NCBI GenBank assembly: GCA_026702845.1
Contig: JADCLS010000023.1
Span: 4,208 to 68,207, forward strand
DNA: 64,000 nt
Reading direction: 5' to 3'
Source of the DNA: Candidatus Heimdallarchaeota archaeon
Lineage (GTDB): Archaea > Asgardarchaeota > Heimdallarchaeia > Heimdallarchaeales > Kariarchaeaceae
Below, one piece after another: positions 17,260-27,727 of the stretch. A model generated the notes under the pieces. It was given only the letters and a program-made list of their open reading frames with translations, was not told where the DNA came from and searched no databases. Made by a program: the position numbers and the translations under genes. How positions within the stretch are numbered: the stretch's first letter is position 1; each line of letters begins with the position of its first letter.

Positions 17260-18423
17260 ATGAGACACTTCAGATATTTTGCCTTGTTGATGGTTGTATT
17301 TATGCTTTTTAGCAGTACAAGTGCAGCGGTAGACATGGATAGTTTTGACGGGCCATACGCATATCTCTATTACAGTGATTTTTCCACCATCACCATTGAT
17401 GGTACTGTAGGAGCAAATGAGTATCCTGATATGATCAATATAACTCAAGTCAATGGAGCATTGGTAAGCCAGGTTAGCTGGGCACATAATACCACACACC
17501 TCGCCATTGCCATCTCTGCAGTTGCAACTGGTTGGGTTGCCCTAGGGTTTGGCCCCGTAGGTATCACTATGACAGGTGCAGATATGATAATGGGGTATGT
17601 TGATTCGACTGGTGAACTTGCACTTGAGGATAGGTATAGTCTGACCAACCAACAACCTTCTGTAGATGATGATTCCAATGTGAACATGAATTTTGCAGCA
17701 GGAACTGAGGTCAATGGTGTAACTACCCTTGAATATATCATTCACATGAGATCCAATGATACTGCCGGTCAAGATCTAAATTGGGCTGTTGGAGGCACCT
17801 ATGGAATTATTTCAGCTTTTCACAGTGCCCTTGATGACTTTTCCAGACAGCATACTAGTAGATCTGCTGTGGGGTTGACTGTCCAGGTTCTTGATAGCTC
17901 TGTTACACCTCCCACTCATTTTGATATGAGTTTTGATGTGGTGAAGAATGAATCAAATCATTCAATAACAGTCACAGTTACCCTAACAGATCCCGATAAT
18001 GTTGCAACTTTAGCTGGAATTGAAATAGGAATCTACAAGAAAGCAACCTTTGGTCAGGCATTAATCGATGTTGTGATTACAGATGCAACTGGAGTTGCCC
18101 AGAAGGATATAGGTGTGGTACCAGAGGAGGAAATGGTTTTTGTTGCCATTCTTCATGCCTCTCTTACTGCTTCCAGAGTACAGTCCGCAAGTACAGTCAA
18201 ATTCACCTCAACAGGTGAAGGAGAAGAGCAGACTGAATTTGGAGATCTACGTGATGTTTTAGGGGCACACCTCATGAGAAATATTCTAGTCTATCTATTC
18301 CTACTGGCTATTCTATCACTACTTACTATTTATGGAGGAGTGGTTGTGGATATCTTTAATATTTACAAGGATGGAAAGGAAGAGGAAACCGTCTCTGAAG
18401 AAAATAAGGAGGAAACAGCATGA
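17260..18423 (+). CDS. Secreted, membrane-anchored DOMON domain protein
   Basis: A 387-residue protein with a signal peptide (1-22), a DOMON domain at about 40-185 and a C-terminal membrane helix near 340-365 with a charged cytoplasmic tail. The DOMON core shows WVALGFGP followed by MTGADMIMGYVD, the arrangement seen in cytochrome-type and ethylbenzene-dehydrogenase-gamma-like DOMON domains that bind heme b; DOMON domains can also bind sugars. Its stop overlaps the start of the Fe-S gene (ATGA), so it is the first gene of a three-gene redox operon. I infer a heme-bearing external electron carrier. Confidence 0.85.
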   Translation: MRHFRYFALLMVVFMLFSSTSAAVDMDSFDGPYAYLYYSDFSTITIDGTVGANEYPDMINITQVNGALVSQVSWAHNTTHLAIAISAVATGWVALGFGPVGITMTGADMIMGYVDSTGELALEDRYSLTNQQPSVDDDSNVNMNFAAGTEVNGVTTLEYIIHMRSNDTAGQDLNWAVGGTYGIISAFHSALDDFSRQHTSRSAVGLTVQVLDSSVTPPTHFDMSFDVVKNESNHSITVTVTLTDPDNVATLAGIEIGIYKKATFGQALIDVVITDATGVAQKDIGVVPEEEMVFVAILHASLTASRVQSASTVKFTSTGEGEEQTEFGDLRDVLGAHLMRNILVYLFLLAILSLLTIYGGVVVDIFNIYKDGKEEETVSEENKEETA

Positions 18424-19253
18424 GTAAAATTAACAGAAGAGATTTCTTAAAGGGAATTGGTGTAGCTGGTACAGCACTAGGTCTAGCCAATGTGAACACT
18501 ATTGCTGACGTACTCGTCAGAGATTATAGAGATGATGAGGCTGAGAGACCATATGCTCGTTGGAATGTATCTGAAAATGATGCTGTTGAATGGACTATGG
18601 TTATTGATCTGGCCAAGTGTGATGGTTGCCAAGATCTGGTGGCCGAGGGTAAGAAACCCCGGTGTACACAAGCTTGTATTGATGGCCATTATACTCCGGA
18701 TGAGTTCGAATTCATCAAGGTTTTCGAGGTTGTTGACGAACATACCGAGAAACAGTCTTTCTTCCCCAGACCCTGTCAGCAGTGCAAGAACCCACCATGT
18801 GCACATGTATGTCCAGTTGGAGCTGCATGGCAGAGAGATGGAGATAGATTAACTTTGATTGATCAGACCAGATGCATCGGATGTAGATTATGTATGGTCG
18901 GATGTCCTTATGAGGTGCGGTTCTTCAATTTTGAACGTAACCCCAAGGCAGATGATATACCTGATAGTATGTTTGAATCTCAGATGCCCTTTGGTCTCAA
19001 TAAGGAAATTGGAGTAATCTCCAAATGTGAATTCTGTGGTCTACAGTACACCGGTCAACTCACGCATTGTACTCAGGCCTGTCATGTAGGTGCAATTTAC
19101 TTTGGTGACAAGCATGAGAATGTAGTAACCAATGGATTAGGTGAATCTCTACCATTAGATGAGTTACTAGCCAAGAAAAATGGTTATCGTTGGAAGGAGG
19201 AAGAGGGAACTAATCCTAGGGTCTTCTATCTACCACCAGTGGAGGATCTATAA
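18420..19253 (+). CDS. Tat-exported four-cluster ferredoxin subunit (PsrB/DmsB/NrfC-like)
   Basis: A 277-residue protein with a twin-arginine signal (NRRDFLKGIGVAG, residues 5-17). Four cysteine groups follow: CDGC with a later CTQAC, then CQQC-CAHVC, CIGCRLCMVGC and CEFC with a later CTQAC. This is the set expected for four [4Fe-4S] clusters in electron-transfer subunits of polysulfide, DMSO and nitrite reductase complexes. It would sit on the outer face with the NrfD-type membrane partner encoded one base downstream. No molybdopterin catalytic subunit is nearby, so the electron acceptor or donor may be the DOMON protein. Confidence 0.93.
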   Translation: MSKINRRDFLKGIGVAGTALGLANVNTIADVLVRDYRDDEAERPYARWNVSENDAVEWTMVIDLAKCDGCQDLVAEGKKPRCTQACIDGHYTPDEFEFIKVFEVVDEHTEKQSFFPRPCQQCKNPPCAHVCPVGAAWQRDGDRLTLIDQTRCIGCRLCMVGCPYEVRFFNFERNPKADDIPDSMFESQMPFGLNKEIGVISKCEFCGLQYTGQLTHCTQACHVGAIYFGDKHENVVTNGLGESLPLDELLAKKNGYRWKEEEGTNPRVFYLPPVEDL

Positions 19254-19254
19254 G

Positions 19255-20601
19255 ATGGCAACAGTTCAAGCTGATACTCCCCTCAAGGGAAGAGCAGTAG
19301 TTGAGAAATCCATGTTCGAGACTGGTCCAAAAACCAAGATTCTGATGCTTATCTTAATCATGATTATTCTCAATGGTGCTGTAATGTACATTCTGCAGTT
19401 GATCAATGGTCTTAGTGTCACAGGTCTCACTAAGAAGGTATTCTGGGGTATGTATATTACTAACTTTGTATTCTTCATCGGTGTTTCACATGCAGGTACT
19501 CTTATATCTGCTATTCTTAGAGTTACTGGTGCTGGTTGGAGAACACCCATCACTCGTCTTGCTGAGGAGATTACTGCACTGGCATTGATTTTTGGTGCTA
19601 CATCTGTACTCATTGATATGGGTCGGTTGAATAGAGTTGGTAATGTGTTCATACACAGCAATCTCCAATCTCCACTGATCTGGGATGTCACCTCTCTTAC
19701 CTTTTATTTATTGGGATCACTTCTCTTCCTCTATCTTCCCATTATCCCTGATGCAGCTTATTATCGTGATAATCTCCCTGAGGATAAATGGGGTTGGAAA
19801 CAATGGAGAAAGAAATTTTATACTATCATTTCAGTCGGTTTCAGAGGCACTGAGAGACAATACGAGATCTTGGAAAAGAACATCTCTCGAATGAGCTATG
19901 TCATCATTCCTGTGGCTGTTTCAGTTCACACTGTGGTTTCATGGATTATGTCCATGTCCTGGAGAGTGGGCTGGAATTCAACTATTTTCGGTCCATATTT
20001 TGTAATCGGTGCTATCTTCTCAGGTCTTGCCAGTCTACTTATGGCTATGGTTCTCTTTACTCATTTCTACAAACTACATGAGTATCTTACCAAGGATCAT
20101 TTCATCTCATTATCCAAGCTATTTTTGGTCTTCACCATTATGTACTTCTACTTCACCCTAAGTGAGTATCTTACTGGTGGGTACAAATCAGAACATGCTG
20201 AGATAGATCTCCTGCAGGAGCTCTATTATGGGCAATATGCTGGAATGTTCTGGTACTTTGTGATAGGTGGTCTTGTGATCCCCATAATAGCCATCTGGTT
20301 AATGATCGCCAAGAAAGATAAGCTCAGCTTCAATCAGGTACTGGGTATCATCTTTGTGACTTCAACCATGGTGAATATTGGCATGTGGATTAAACGATAT
20401 ATCATTGTCGTCCCAGTTCTTGCCCGAGAGACAGTTCAAGAGGGTTGGCATACCTATACCCCCAATTACACTGAATGGAGTATCTTTGCAGCACAGACTG
20501 CAGGATTTGTACTCCTGTATATCATTCTGTCCAAACTAGTACCGATTATCTCACTATGGGAAGTTGAGCACGAGCAGGCTTTACATGGTGAAGAGCATTA
20601 A
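19255..20601 (+). CDS. NrfD/PsrC-type membrane subunit
   Basis: A roughly 448-residue integral membrane protein with about ten helices, resembling the NrfD/PsrC family that oxidises or reduces quinones for a partner Fe-S protein. The start is ATG 19255, one base after the Fe-S gene stop; the reading frame is open further upstream, but that would overlap the Fe-S gene by 74 bases. Charged residues in helices (such as Asp in TSVLIDMGRLNRVG) are typical of the family. The three-gene operon suggests a quinone-linked complex exchanging electrons with an extracytoplasmic partner. Confidence 0.9.
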   Translation: MATVQADTPLKGRAVVEKSMFETGPKTKILMLILIMIILNGAVMYILQLINGLSVTGLTKKVFWGMYITNFVFFIGVSHAGTLISAILRVTGAGWRTPITRLAEEITALALIFGATSVLIDMGRLNRVGNVFIHSNLQSPLIWDVTSLTFYLLGSLLFLYLPIIPDAAYYRDNLPEDKWGWKQWRKKFYTIISVGFRGTERQYEILEKNISRMSYVIIPVAVSVHTVVSWIMSMSWRVGWNSTIFGPYFVIGAIFSGLASLLMAMVLFTHFYKLHEYLTKDHFISLSKLFLVFTIMYFYFTLSEYLTGGYKSEHAEIDLLQELYYGQYAGMFWYFVIGGLVIPIIAIWLMIAKKDKLSFNQVLGIIFVTSTMVNIGMWIKRYIIVVPVLARETVQEGWHTYTPNYTEWSIFAAQTAGFVLLYIILSKLVPIISLWEVEHEQALHGEEH

Positions 20602-20680
20602 AAGGTATAAACATCAAAATTAACTAATATTTCTCTAATTTTTGTAATAACTTAAATATTTGAATTATCAATCAACTATA

Positions 20681-22588
20681 ATGAAAAGAATTTGGTTAGC
20701 TATTGTATTGATATTTTTAATAGCACCTTTACTTACTTCGCAACTAACAAATCAATCTAGTGAGCAAATGTATACTGATGCTGTTGATCCTACTATTGAG
20801 ATTTATGATGATTCATTTATTTGGGAAGAAAACTATGACGAAGGTCTAATAGAATCGGTATTCTTCAAAATTGATGTATATTTTTCTGAAAGCATAATGT
20901 ATATTCCAGTGATTTTTTTCACTGATGAAAATGTCACTGTAGATGTTATTATGAATGATCTTTTGCATTACCAGAACAGGTTTCTTTCAGTAAAGTTTTT
21001 TACTTCATCAGTAGGGATAAACGGTGTTAATGAAACGTTCTCAGCAGATAGGTTTTATAACCTAGGATTGCAACAGAATGTCAGTATCGTTCTTGGTATT
21101 GTGTATAATTTGAATGGAGATACTGAGAATTATTCCTATCAAGCATCAGGAGTCCTCCTGGAAAAGGAATATGATTACACAAAATACAAACCTGGTAAGG
21201 CCTTCTTTATTGATCAATCATTTGAAGTTGCATATTATAATTCATCTGGATCACTAACAGAGAGGGAGGATATTGATGTCATACAAATCAGTTATCAGAT
21301 CAATGTTACTGAGGAAGTAAGAGCATATACCTATGCCAATGCATTTTTATTTGAAAAAGGCAGTTTGAGTTATCCTATTCCTCTAGATTGTGCTTATATC
21401 GCAGAGGGAGAAATTGAATCTGAACCTGGAAATTATACCTTTACTGAGAATTTTTCACTAATGAATTTAGATCTTCTGGATCCAGAAATCAATTATACTA
21501 TGTATATCGAAATTTATCTTGATTTCCCGCAAGATGAGTTTTATTATTCAACTTATAAATCATTCATCGTTGATGAAGATCTAACCAAGAATAACTTTGC
21601 ATTAATGAATATTGAGTACTCCATTACACAAGAAAATCTGATATTCGAAGGAGATTATGCAAAAACAGCAGAATTAACCCTTGATACCAATGCTACTCAG
21701 AATATTATGTTGAATCATATCAGTGTCCAATCATGGGATGATCCTAGTAATTATCCAGGTGCTGATTACTTGTGGATTTCGAAATCTTATTATCAGGAAA
21801 CCACCAATGGCAGCCAGGAAATTATTTTTGTACCATTTTATCATCCTTACTTCTCAACTGGTAAAACTTATGATTTAGTCATAAGCATATCTTTTAGGTA
21901 TGAAAAAATGGATAGCACCTTCAGTACTCAGTATGAAATTGAATATACTCTGGATCTATCTGATATTTCATTAATCGGCCCCATATTCTCTGATTTTTCA
22001 CTTGACTATACTACAGAGGATGTTAATGGTGAGCCAGGGATTGATTTCATCAATGTTACTGGAACATTTGAATGGAATATGGATCCATCCCAATTCGAGT
22101 CTGTGCAATTCGGTTATGGATATAATCTTATACATCCAGAATTTGGAAGATTTGGAAGTTCTATGGGTGGTAATGAGATATTATTATATCCATTACAAGA
22201 AGGCCAGAATGAATTCAACTATTATCTATTTGGTGCTGATTTGTATTCTTATCAGATTTGGAATAGCTTCTTTGATTATTCAAACTCCTATTATGAATTT
22301 GGGATTGATGTTCAGGTGAAATATACTGATGATTGGATATTCTTTATCGAGGAATACAAACCAAGTGATATTGTCTTAGCTGATGTTGATCCCAATGTAG
22401 ACTACTTCCCTTGGATGATGCAATCTACAACAATTTGGACAACTGATGATTATTGGTCTGATGAAGTATCAACTGAAACCTATATAGATTATATTCCCAG
22501 TAACCAGGGATGGTTTGATTATGGATTATTTGCCTTTATTCCTATAGCATTTCTACCCCTGCTATCACGTCGATTAAAATCCAAGTAA
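20681..22588 (+). CDS. Surface protein with C-terminal membrane tail, paralog A
   Basis: A roughly 635-residue secreted protein. The start is ATG 20681, placing a clean signal peptide (MKRIWLAIVLIFLIAPLL) about 25 bases after the TATA-like CTTAAATATT at 20651; an upstream TTG at 20660 is in frame but less likely. The body is acidic and Tyr/Asn-rich, probably beta-sandwich domains, with many potential N-glycosylation sites. It ends with YIDYIPSNQGW, a hydrophobic helix and a basic RRLKSK tail, an anchor-like arrangement. It shares blocks with the next gene (for example GIDFINVTG and ADVDPNV), so they are tandem paralogs. Confidence 0.75.
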   Translation: MKRIWLAIVLIFLIAPLLTSQLTNQSSEQMYTDAVDPTIEIYDDSFIWEENYDEGLIESVFFKIDVYFSESIMYIPVIFFTDENVTVDVIMNDLLHYQNRFLSVKFFTSSVGINGVNETFSADRFYNLGLQQNVSIVLGIVYNLNGDTENYSYQASGVLLEKEYDYTKYKPGKAFFIDQSFEVAYYNSSGSLTEREDIDVIQISYQINVTEEVRAYTYANAFLFEKGSLSYPIPLDCAYIAEGEIESEPGNYTFTENFSLMNLDLLDPEINYTMYIEIYLDFPQDEFYYSTYKSFIVDEDLTKNNFALMNIEYSITQENLIFEGDYAKTAELTLDTNATQNIMLNHISVQSWDDPSNYPGADYLWISKSYYQETTNGSQEIIFVPFYHPYFSTGKTYDLVISISFRYEKMDSTFSTQYEIEYTLDLSDISLIGPIFSDFSLDYTTEDVNGEPGIDFINVTGTFEWNMDPSQFESVQFGYGYNLIHPEFGRFGSSMGGNEILLYPLQEGQNEFNYYLFGADLYSYQIWNSFFDYSNSYYEFGIDVQVKYTDDWIFFIEEYKPSDIVLADVDPNVDYFPWMMQSTTIWTTDDYWSDEVSTETYIDYIPSNQGWFDYGLFAFIPIAFLPLLSRRLKSK

Positions 22589-22671
22589 TTCATCTCCAAG
22601 TGATGATATTCGTGTATTTGACCCATGGATTTTGCAATTGCTTTTATATTTGATTAGATCCGCAATATAAC

Positions 22672-24615
22672 ATGAATAACCGATGGTTAATTTTATTTAC
22701 CATTTTTCTATTACTACCAATCACTGGATCTGTACAAACAGTGGTGGATTCAGAAGACATCTCAATGGATGAACCAACTGATGTATTATTTACTTTTATC
22801 AATGATTCCTTTACCTGGGAACCATTAGAATATAACGGAACGATCATGGATGTTGAAACCAGAATACAGATAAATGTTAGTGTAGAAATTACTGGAATCC
22901 CTCTCTTTGTATTTGTGGATAATACCACCGGTATAGATGATGTATTTGAAAATGTACAGATGTATCAGGATAGATTCATCTCTTATGGAATGTTTACCTT
23001 TACTGAAGGATTAAATGAATTAAATTACAATATTACTGGTGATTCAATATATAATCTTGGAATAAAACAGAATATAAGCATCATATTTGCTGTAGTCTAT
23101 AATTATGATATTGCCTCAGGTACATATGAATACCAACACTCATCAGTACTGGCTGAAATTGAAATGGATTATACAAAGTATCTCAAACCATACATCTCGA
23201 TAGTTCAAAATTCATTATTTGTGACATATTATGATGTATCTGGAAATATTAATAATGGCTCAACAGGAATTGATACATTCTCTGTGAATGTATCTGTGGA
23301 TATAACCGAAGAGCTTGATGGAAATGTGTTACTAACTGCATTTCTGATCAATCCTGAAAACCCGCAGGATCGAATAGAGTTCGATGTAGCAAGGAATTAC
23401 GGAGTATATGGAATGATGTCTCCAGGGATATTTAATCTGAGTGATACATTTGCATTAATTAATACCCAAATACTTGAGGTAAATGTATCCTATGAACTTT
23501 ATGTTGATATTTTTATAGATTATTTCAAAGATAATGAATTCAAAGGAACTTCTCGTTCATATTTACTTGATAGTAATCTCTATCAAGGTAATTTTTCTGC
23601 ATATCTAGCATCATACGCATTAGGAACCACAGAAATTATCATGAATGACATGTATGCAGAGTGGTACAATCTAACCCTTGAAGCTCAATTTTATACTGAA
23701 ATATCACTGGAATCAATGTATATCCAATCTTCAGATTTCAATACATTTGGTGTAGCGGATAATGAATTTTATCAATTCCAGCACTTCTATTTTGACAAAA
23801 ATAACGGCACTGATATTAATATCATGATCCCCTTATTTCATCCTCATTTCAATGACAGCAGTGTATATGATATGATACTTTCATACCAATTCACCTATGA
23901 TAGGAATGATACAGAATATCATGCAATGCACCGAATTGAGTTTAATATCGATCTGAATGATACTTTGATTATCGAGCCAATCATATCGAATTTGTTAATG
24001 GAATATACTTATGATGATTTTAATAACAATCCAGGAATTGATTTTGTTAATGTATCTGGTTCATTTGATTTAAACCGTGACCCTTCTGAGTTTAATAATA
24101 TAGAATTAGCCTATGCCTATGCAATTAATTTACCTGGATTTGGCTATTTTACCATGTCTCATTATGATGAGATTGTAATAACACCACTGGATAAAGGAAA
24201 TGTTGAATTGAATTATTATATCTTTGGACGAGAATTATTTGAATATCAAGAATGGAACCCTCACATTGATTTTTGTGCAGGTAGATATGATTTTGGAATA
24301 CAATTCCAATTTGAAATGATGGATGGCTGGATCTTCGAATTCAGTTCATATATCGAATCTAACCTAACTTTAGCCGAGGTTGATCCAACATTCACTGGTT
24401 TCGAGGTTCCTACAACAACCCCAACAGATATCACTACTAGCACAACATCTTATCTTCCTACAACCGTTTGTACGAATTGTGATACTTCAGAGACTGAGAC
24501 GATTACTTCGTATATTGATTACGTACCATCACGAGAGGGTTGGCTTAATTATTCCCTTCTGGCATTATTACCTCTTGTTCTCATACCTCTGATGATCTCC
24601 AGAAAAAATCGGTAG
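22672..24615 (+). CDS. Surface protein with C-terminal membrane tail, paralog B
   Basis: A 647-residue paralog of the preceding protein. It has a signal peptide (MNNRWLILFTIFLLLP), an acidic Asn-rich body with shared blocks such as DSFTWE, GIDFVNVSG and NYYIFGRELFEYQ, a Thr-rich stretch with two Cys near 595-610, and the same tail logic: YIDYVPSREGW, a hydrophobic helix and RKNR. A TATA-like TTTATATT at 22643 lies 29 bases before ATG 22672, indicating a leaderless, separately transcribed gene. The function is unknown; an S-layer or adhesion role is possible. Confidence 0.75.
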   Translation: MNNRWLILFTIFLLLPITGSVQTVVDSEDISMDEPTDVLFTFINDSFTWEPLEYNGTIMDVETRIQINVSVEITGIPLFVFVDNTTGIDDVFENVQMYQDRFISYGMFTFTEGLNELNYNITGDSIYNLGIKQNISIIFAVVYNYDIASGTYEYQHSSVLAEIEMDYTKYLKPYISIVQNSLFVTYYDVSGNINNGSTGIDTFSVNVSVDITEELDGNVLLTAFLINPENPQDRIEFDVARNYGVYGMMSPGIFNLSDTFALINTQILEVNVSYELYVDIFIDYFKDNEFKGTSRSYLLDSNLYQGNFSAYLASYALGTTEIIMNDMYAEWYNLTLEAQFYTEISLESMYIQSSDFNTFGVADNEFYQFQHFYFDKNNGTDINIMIPLFHPHFNDSSVYDMILSYQFTYDRNDTEYHAMHRIEFNIDLNDTLIIEPIISNLLMEYTYDDFNNNPGIDFVNVSGSFDLNRDPSEFNNIELAYAYAINLPGFGYFTMSHYDEIVITPLDKGNVELNYYIFGRELFEYQEWNPHIDFCAGRYDFGIQFQFEMMDGWIFEFSSYIESNLTLAEVDPTFTGFEVPTTTPTDITTSTTSYLPTTVCTNCDTSETETITSYIDYVPSREGWLNYSLLALLPLVLIPLMISRKNR

Positions 24616-24725
24616 GAACTCTCTTGCTTAGGAAATTATCCTGAAGGGACTTGATTAATTATCTATTCCTATACTCAATCTCAACTATACAATAGTATAA
24701 AAATGGAACATACCAAAGGATTGTA

Positions 24726-25397
24726 ATGAATATCTTACAAGTAGATGAGATAAGAGAGAAATTACAAGGATCACGAGAGGATAAACGGGAGGCTGCTAGA
24801 CATGTATGGAGTATGTGGGGTCAATTTTCTGAAGAGGATCGAATAGAGTTGGCCACTCATGGAGAAACACTCTACGAACTACTCAAGGAGGAAGAAGGTG
24901 GACGTAATGCCTGGAATTATATCCTTGCCCTCGGAACTATTGATTATAATGAAGCACAGGATTATATCTTTGAGCTCCTTCTGCATTCAGAGGATGAAAA
25001 TATTCGTGGCTACTCAGCAGGAGCTTTCTACCGGTATTCATTCATCCAACCACATATTATTGAGAAATTATGGGAATTGGGTGAGAACGATGGCTCTCTT
25101 GTTGTAAGGATCAACTGTATCCGAGCAGCTGCCTCTGAGTACTACTTCTCAGAAAATGAGTCAATTGCTAGAAAATTGTATAAATTACTCGATACACAGA
25201 AGAATAACACAGTAAGAATGAATATTTTCCAGGTTATCGGTCATATCGGATCTAAAGCAATACTGCCCGAACTTGTACATATCATGATAACTGGTGGGAA
25301 ATCTGATCAGAATGCAGCAGTGATCGCTTTGGATTATCTAGCTGAGATCCATGGGATTACTCGTGCTGAATTAATTAAATCCATTGAACTCGATTGA
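24726..25397 (+). CDS. HEAT-repeat protein
   Basis: A 223-residue soluble protein made of paired helices with HEAT/PBS-like repeats, for example REAARHVWSMWG, ENIRGYSAGAFYRY, VVRINCIRAAAS and NTVRMNIFQVIGHIG. Repeats of this type form scaffolds for protein or peptide binding; no catalytic residues are seen. The TATA box TATAAAAA at 24696-24703 sits 30 bases before ATG 24726, a textbook archaeal leaderless promoter. It converges on the methyltransferase gene with a single base between the two stops. Confidence 0.8.
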   Translation: MNILQVDEIREKLQGSREDKREAARHVWSMWGQFSEEDRIELATHGETLYELLKEEEGGRNAWNYILALGTIDYNEAQDYIFELLLHSEDENIRGYSAGAFYRYSFIQPHIIEKLWELGENDGSLVVRINCIRAAASEYYFSENESIARKLYKLLDTQKNNTVRMNIFQVIGHIGSKAILPELVHIMITGGKSDQNAAVIALDYLAEIHGITRAELIKSIELD

Positions 25398-25398
25398 T

Positions 25399-26250
25399 TC
25401 ATGTCCTCCTAAGAATAATATTTACATTTTCAGTTTCTTTTGGTGTTGCTCCACAGCAGGTTCCAATAAGTGCCGGCTGTAATGCTTTCCAGCGACGAAG
25501 ATATCGCAAATGATCAGCTCCTACTTCTGATTTCCAACCATGTATCGGATCAATACTGCCAAAATTGGGATATACTCCCCAGTTTCTCATCCCAAGAGTG
25601 ATTATCTGTTGAATGGCCTTATCTGATCCAATGAGTGAACTACAATTAACACCAATTATCTCCACCTTCTCTTTGAACATTGATATTACATCTTCCCAAG
25701 AATCCCCTGAGAGGATTGAACCACTATCATCACAAGTAAAAAAAAGCCAGATAGGGATATTATGTCTAGAACATGCTTCTACTGCTAATTTCGCCTCATG
25801 AATGGAATTTTGTGTCTCAATAAGAAAATAATCCACTCCATCTGCAAGAATGGCTGACATTTGATTGAATTCTCTTTTTAGAATCTCATCATCTGGACGT
25901 AAATCAGGAGAGTAGCAATCCTCTATTGGGGCAATACTCCCTGCTATCTTCACATCAGTGCCTTCAACTGCCTTCAATGCTAATCCCAATGCACGTTTTG
26001 TCAATTTGACTGACTGATCCTCAATTCCAACCTTATCAAACGTGTATCTCTGCGTTCTGAAGGTGTTAGTTGTAATAATTCTGGCACCAGCCAAAATATA
26101 ATCATGATATATTGAAAGTATTAAGTCTGGATCCTCTATCAAGGCTCGTGCCGACCACAACGGTAGAGTAGTATCACTCCCTCTTCTATGTAATTCAGTT
26201 CCCATCGGACCATCTAATAGAGGAATCATAACTGCAACACTGATGATCAT
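25399..26250 (-). CDS. Homocysteine S-methyltransferase family protein
   Basis: A 283-residue (beta/alpha)8-barrel methyltransferase. It has the family start LLDGPMGTELHRRG, the substrate-binding segment ITTNTFRTQRY, a zinc ligand Cys in GVNCSS (about residue 203) and the paired zinc Cys in GTCCGATP near residue 268. These three cysteines are diagnostic of the MmuM/BHMT/MetH-N domain, which transfers a methyl group to homocysteine thiolate to make methionine. The methyl donor (S-methylmethionine, betaine or other) cannot be told. The start is ATG 26250; ATG 26229 is an alternative. Confidence 0.9.
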   Translation of the reverse strand: MIISVAVMIPLLDGPMGTELHRRGSDTTLPLWSARALIEDPDLILSIYHDYILAGARIITTNTFRTQRYTFDKVGIEDQSVKLTKRALGLALKAVEGTDVKIAGSIAPIEDCYSPDLRPDDEILKREFNQMSAILADGVDYFLIETQNSIHEAKLAVEACSRHNIPIWLFFTCDDSGSILSGDSWEDVISMFKEKVEIIGVNCSSLIGSDKAIQQIITLGMRNWGVYPNFGSIDPIHGWKSEVGADHLRYLRRWKALQPALIGTCCGATPKETENVNIILRRT

Positions 26251-26383
26251 CTTTAATACTCTTAGACAGTTGTGTAGATTATCATCACATTTTATATATT
26301 GATTATTCTATTCATATAGCTGATACAATAAATAAAATGTAATAGTAATATCATTTAAGTACTTTAAATCAAATTTCAACTTA

Positions 26384-27637
26384 ATGAGTGAAAAAAAAGA
26401 GAATAGAGGTTTTCTTGCCCTTATTCTAGCCTTATTTATTGATTTAATGGGGTTTAGTTTGATACTTCCAGTGTTGATTTTTATTGAAGATATTGTGGAT
26501 ACTTCTGCGTTTTCAACCCCCGACATCGCATATGGCTGGGTGATTGCAACTTATTCTATTGCTCAGTTCATCTTCTCGCCTTTATGGGGAAGGTTATCTG
26601 ATAGTATTGGCCGTAGACCAGTGATTCTGACAGGAGTACTTGGTTCATCAATAACCTTCATCTGGTTGGCTTTTGCACCAGATATTTTCAGTATTATTGC
26701 TTCAAGAGCACTTCAAGGATTCTTCACTGCAGCTACCTTACCTACAGCAAGAGCGTATATCGCAGATACAACCCCGGTGGAAGAACGAGCCAAGAAATTT
26801 GGATTTTTAGGTGCGGCCTTTGGGATGGGATTCACTCTGGGCCCCATAATCGGTGGTTTACTTGGTGAATTACGTATTGGATCACTAACTGCACTTGCTG
26901 CTCCTGCACTTTTTGCAGCCTTTCTTTCTCTGATTAATTTCATCATGGCTTACAAGAATCTTGATGAATCTTTACCAGAGGATATTCGAGGTACTTCAGA
27001 TGCTAAACAGCAGGGTATGGCAGATGCTTTTTCAAAACTAATCAAATTCTTTGCATATCCAGGTGTGGGTTTACTAATCATAATATTTGGCTTATACAAC
27101 CTTACTTTCTCAGGATTTGAGACATTATTTGGTTTATATCTTGCAGATGTTGACCCAAACATCAATGCTGATGATCCTGCTCAGATAGGTATGTTATTTG
27201 GATTGGTTGGTATAGTAGCTATTATCATTCAGGTAAAATTTGTAGGACCTGTATCCAAGAAAATTGGAGATGATAAGATGCTTGTGATGTCTCTTGCATT
27301 CCTGTCAGTTGGATATCTGCTCTATGGCATTACTTTTAATCTCCTTACGGTTATGCTAGTAACAATCCCGGTGGCAATAGGCTCAGCATTTTTCTCCCCT
27401 GCTATCAATTCTTCAATATCATCTAGAATACCCAAAACAGAACAGGGAGGTGGATTAGGTCTTTCTTCCTCTCTTGGCAGTTTGGGTAGAATTTTTGGTC
27501 CATTACTCTTCACTGGTATTTACCGATTTGATGGAGATTCACTGCCATTTATACTCTCAGCAGGTATGATTACAGTATTATTGGTTATTACCTTTTTACG
27601 AGTCCTTCCCAATCCTGCAAATAAATCAGTTGATTAA
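26384..27637 (+). CDS. MFS transporter, DHA1-type drug/H+ antiporter-like
   Basis: A 417-residue major facilitator protein with 12 predicted helices. The loop between helices 2 and 3 has the MFS signature [15 protein letters not shown], and helix 5 carries [16 protein letters not shown], the antiporter motif of the DHA1 drug-export group related to TetA. It is probably a proton-coupled exporter of a small hydrophobic compound. A TATA-like ACTTTAAATC lies about 25 bases before ATG 26384. It is divergent from the methyltransferase. Confidence 0.88.
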   Translation: MSEKKENRGFLALILALFIDLMGFSLILPVLIFIEDIVDTSAFSTPDIAYGWVIATYSIAQFIFSPLWGRLSDSIGRRPVILTGVLGSSITFIWLAFAPDIFSIIASRALQGFFTAATLPTARAYIADTTPVEERAKKFGFLGAAFGMGFTLGPIIGGLLGELRIGSLTALAAPALFAAFLSLINFIMAYKNLDESLPEDIRGTSDAKQQGMADAFSKLIKFFAYPGVGLLIIIFGLYNLTFSGFETLFGLYLADVDPNINADDPAQIGMLFGLVGIVAIIIQVKFVGPVSKKIGDDKMLVMSLAFLSVGYLLYGITFNLLTVMLVTIPVAIGSAFFSPAINSSISSRIPKTEQGGGLGLSSSLGSLGRIFGPLLFTGIYRFDGDSLPFILSAGMITVLLVITFLRVLPNPANKSVD

Positions 27638-27727
27638 AAAAAGATAGCAAATCTTGATAAATTTTACAAATGCATACTTCGTTCTCACAAATTAATATTA
27701 ATAAATGTGCAATCATATATACCTATT

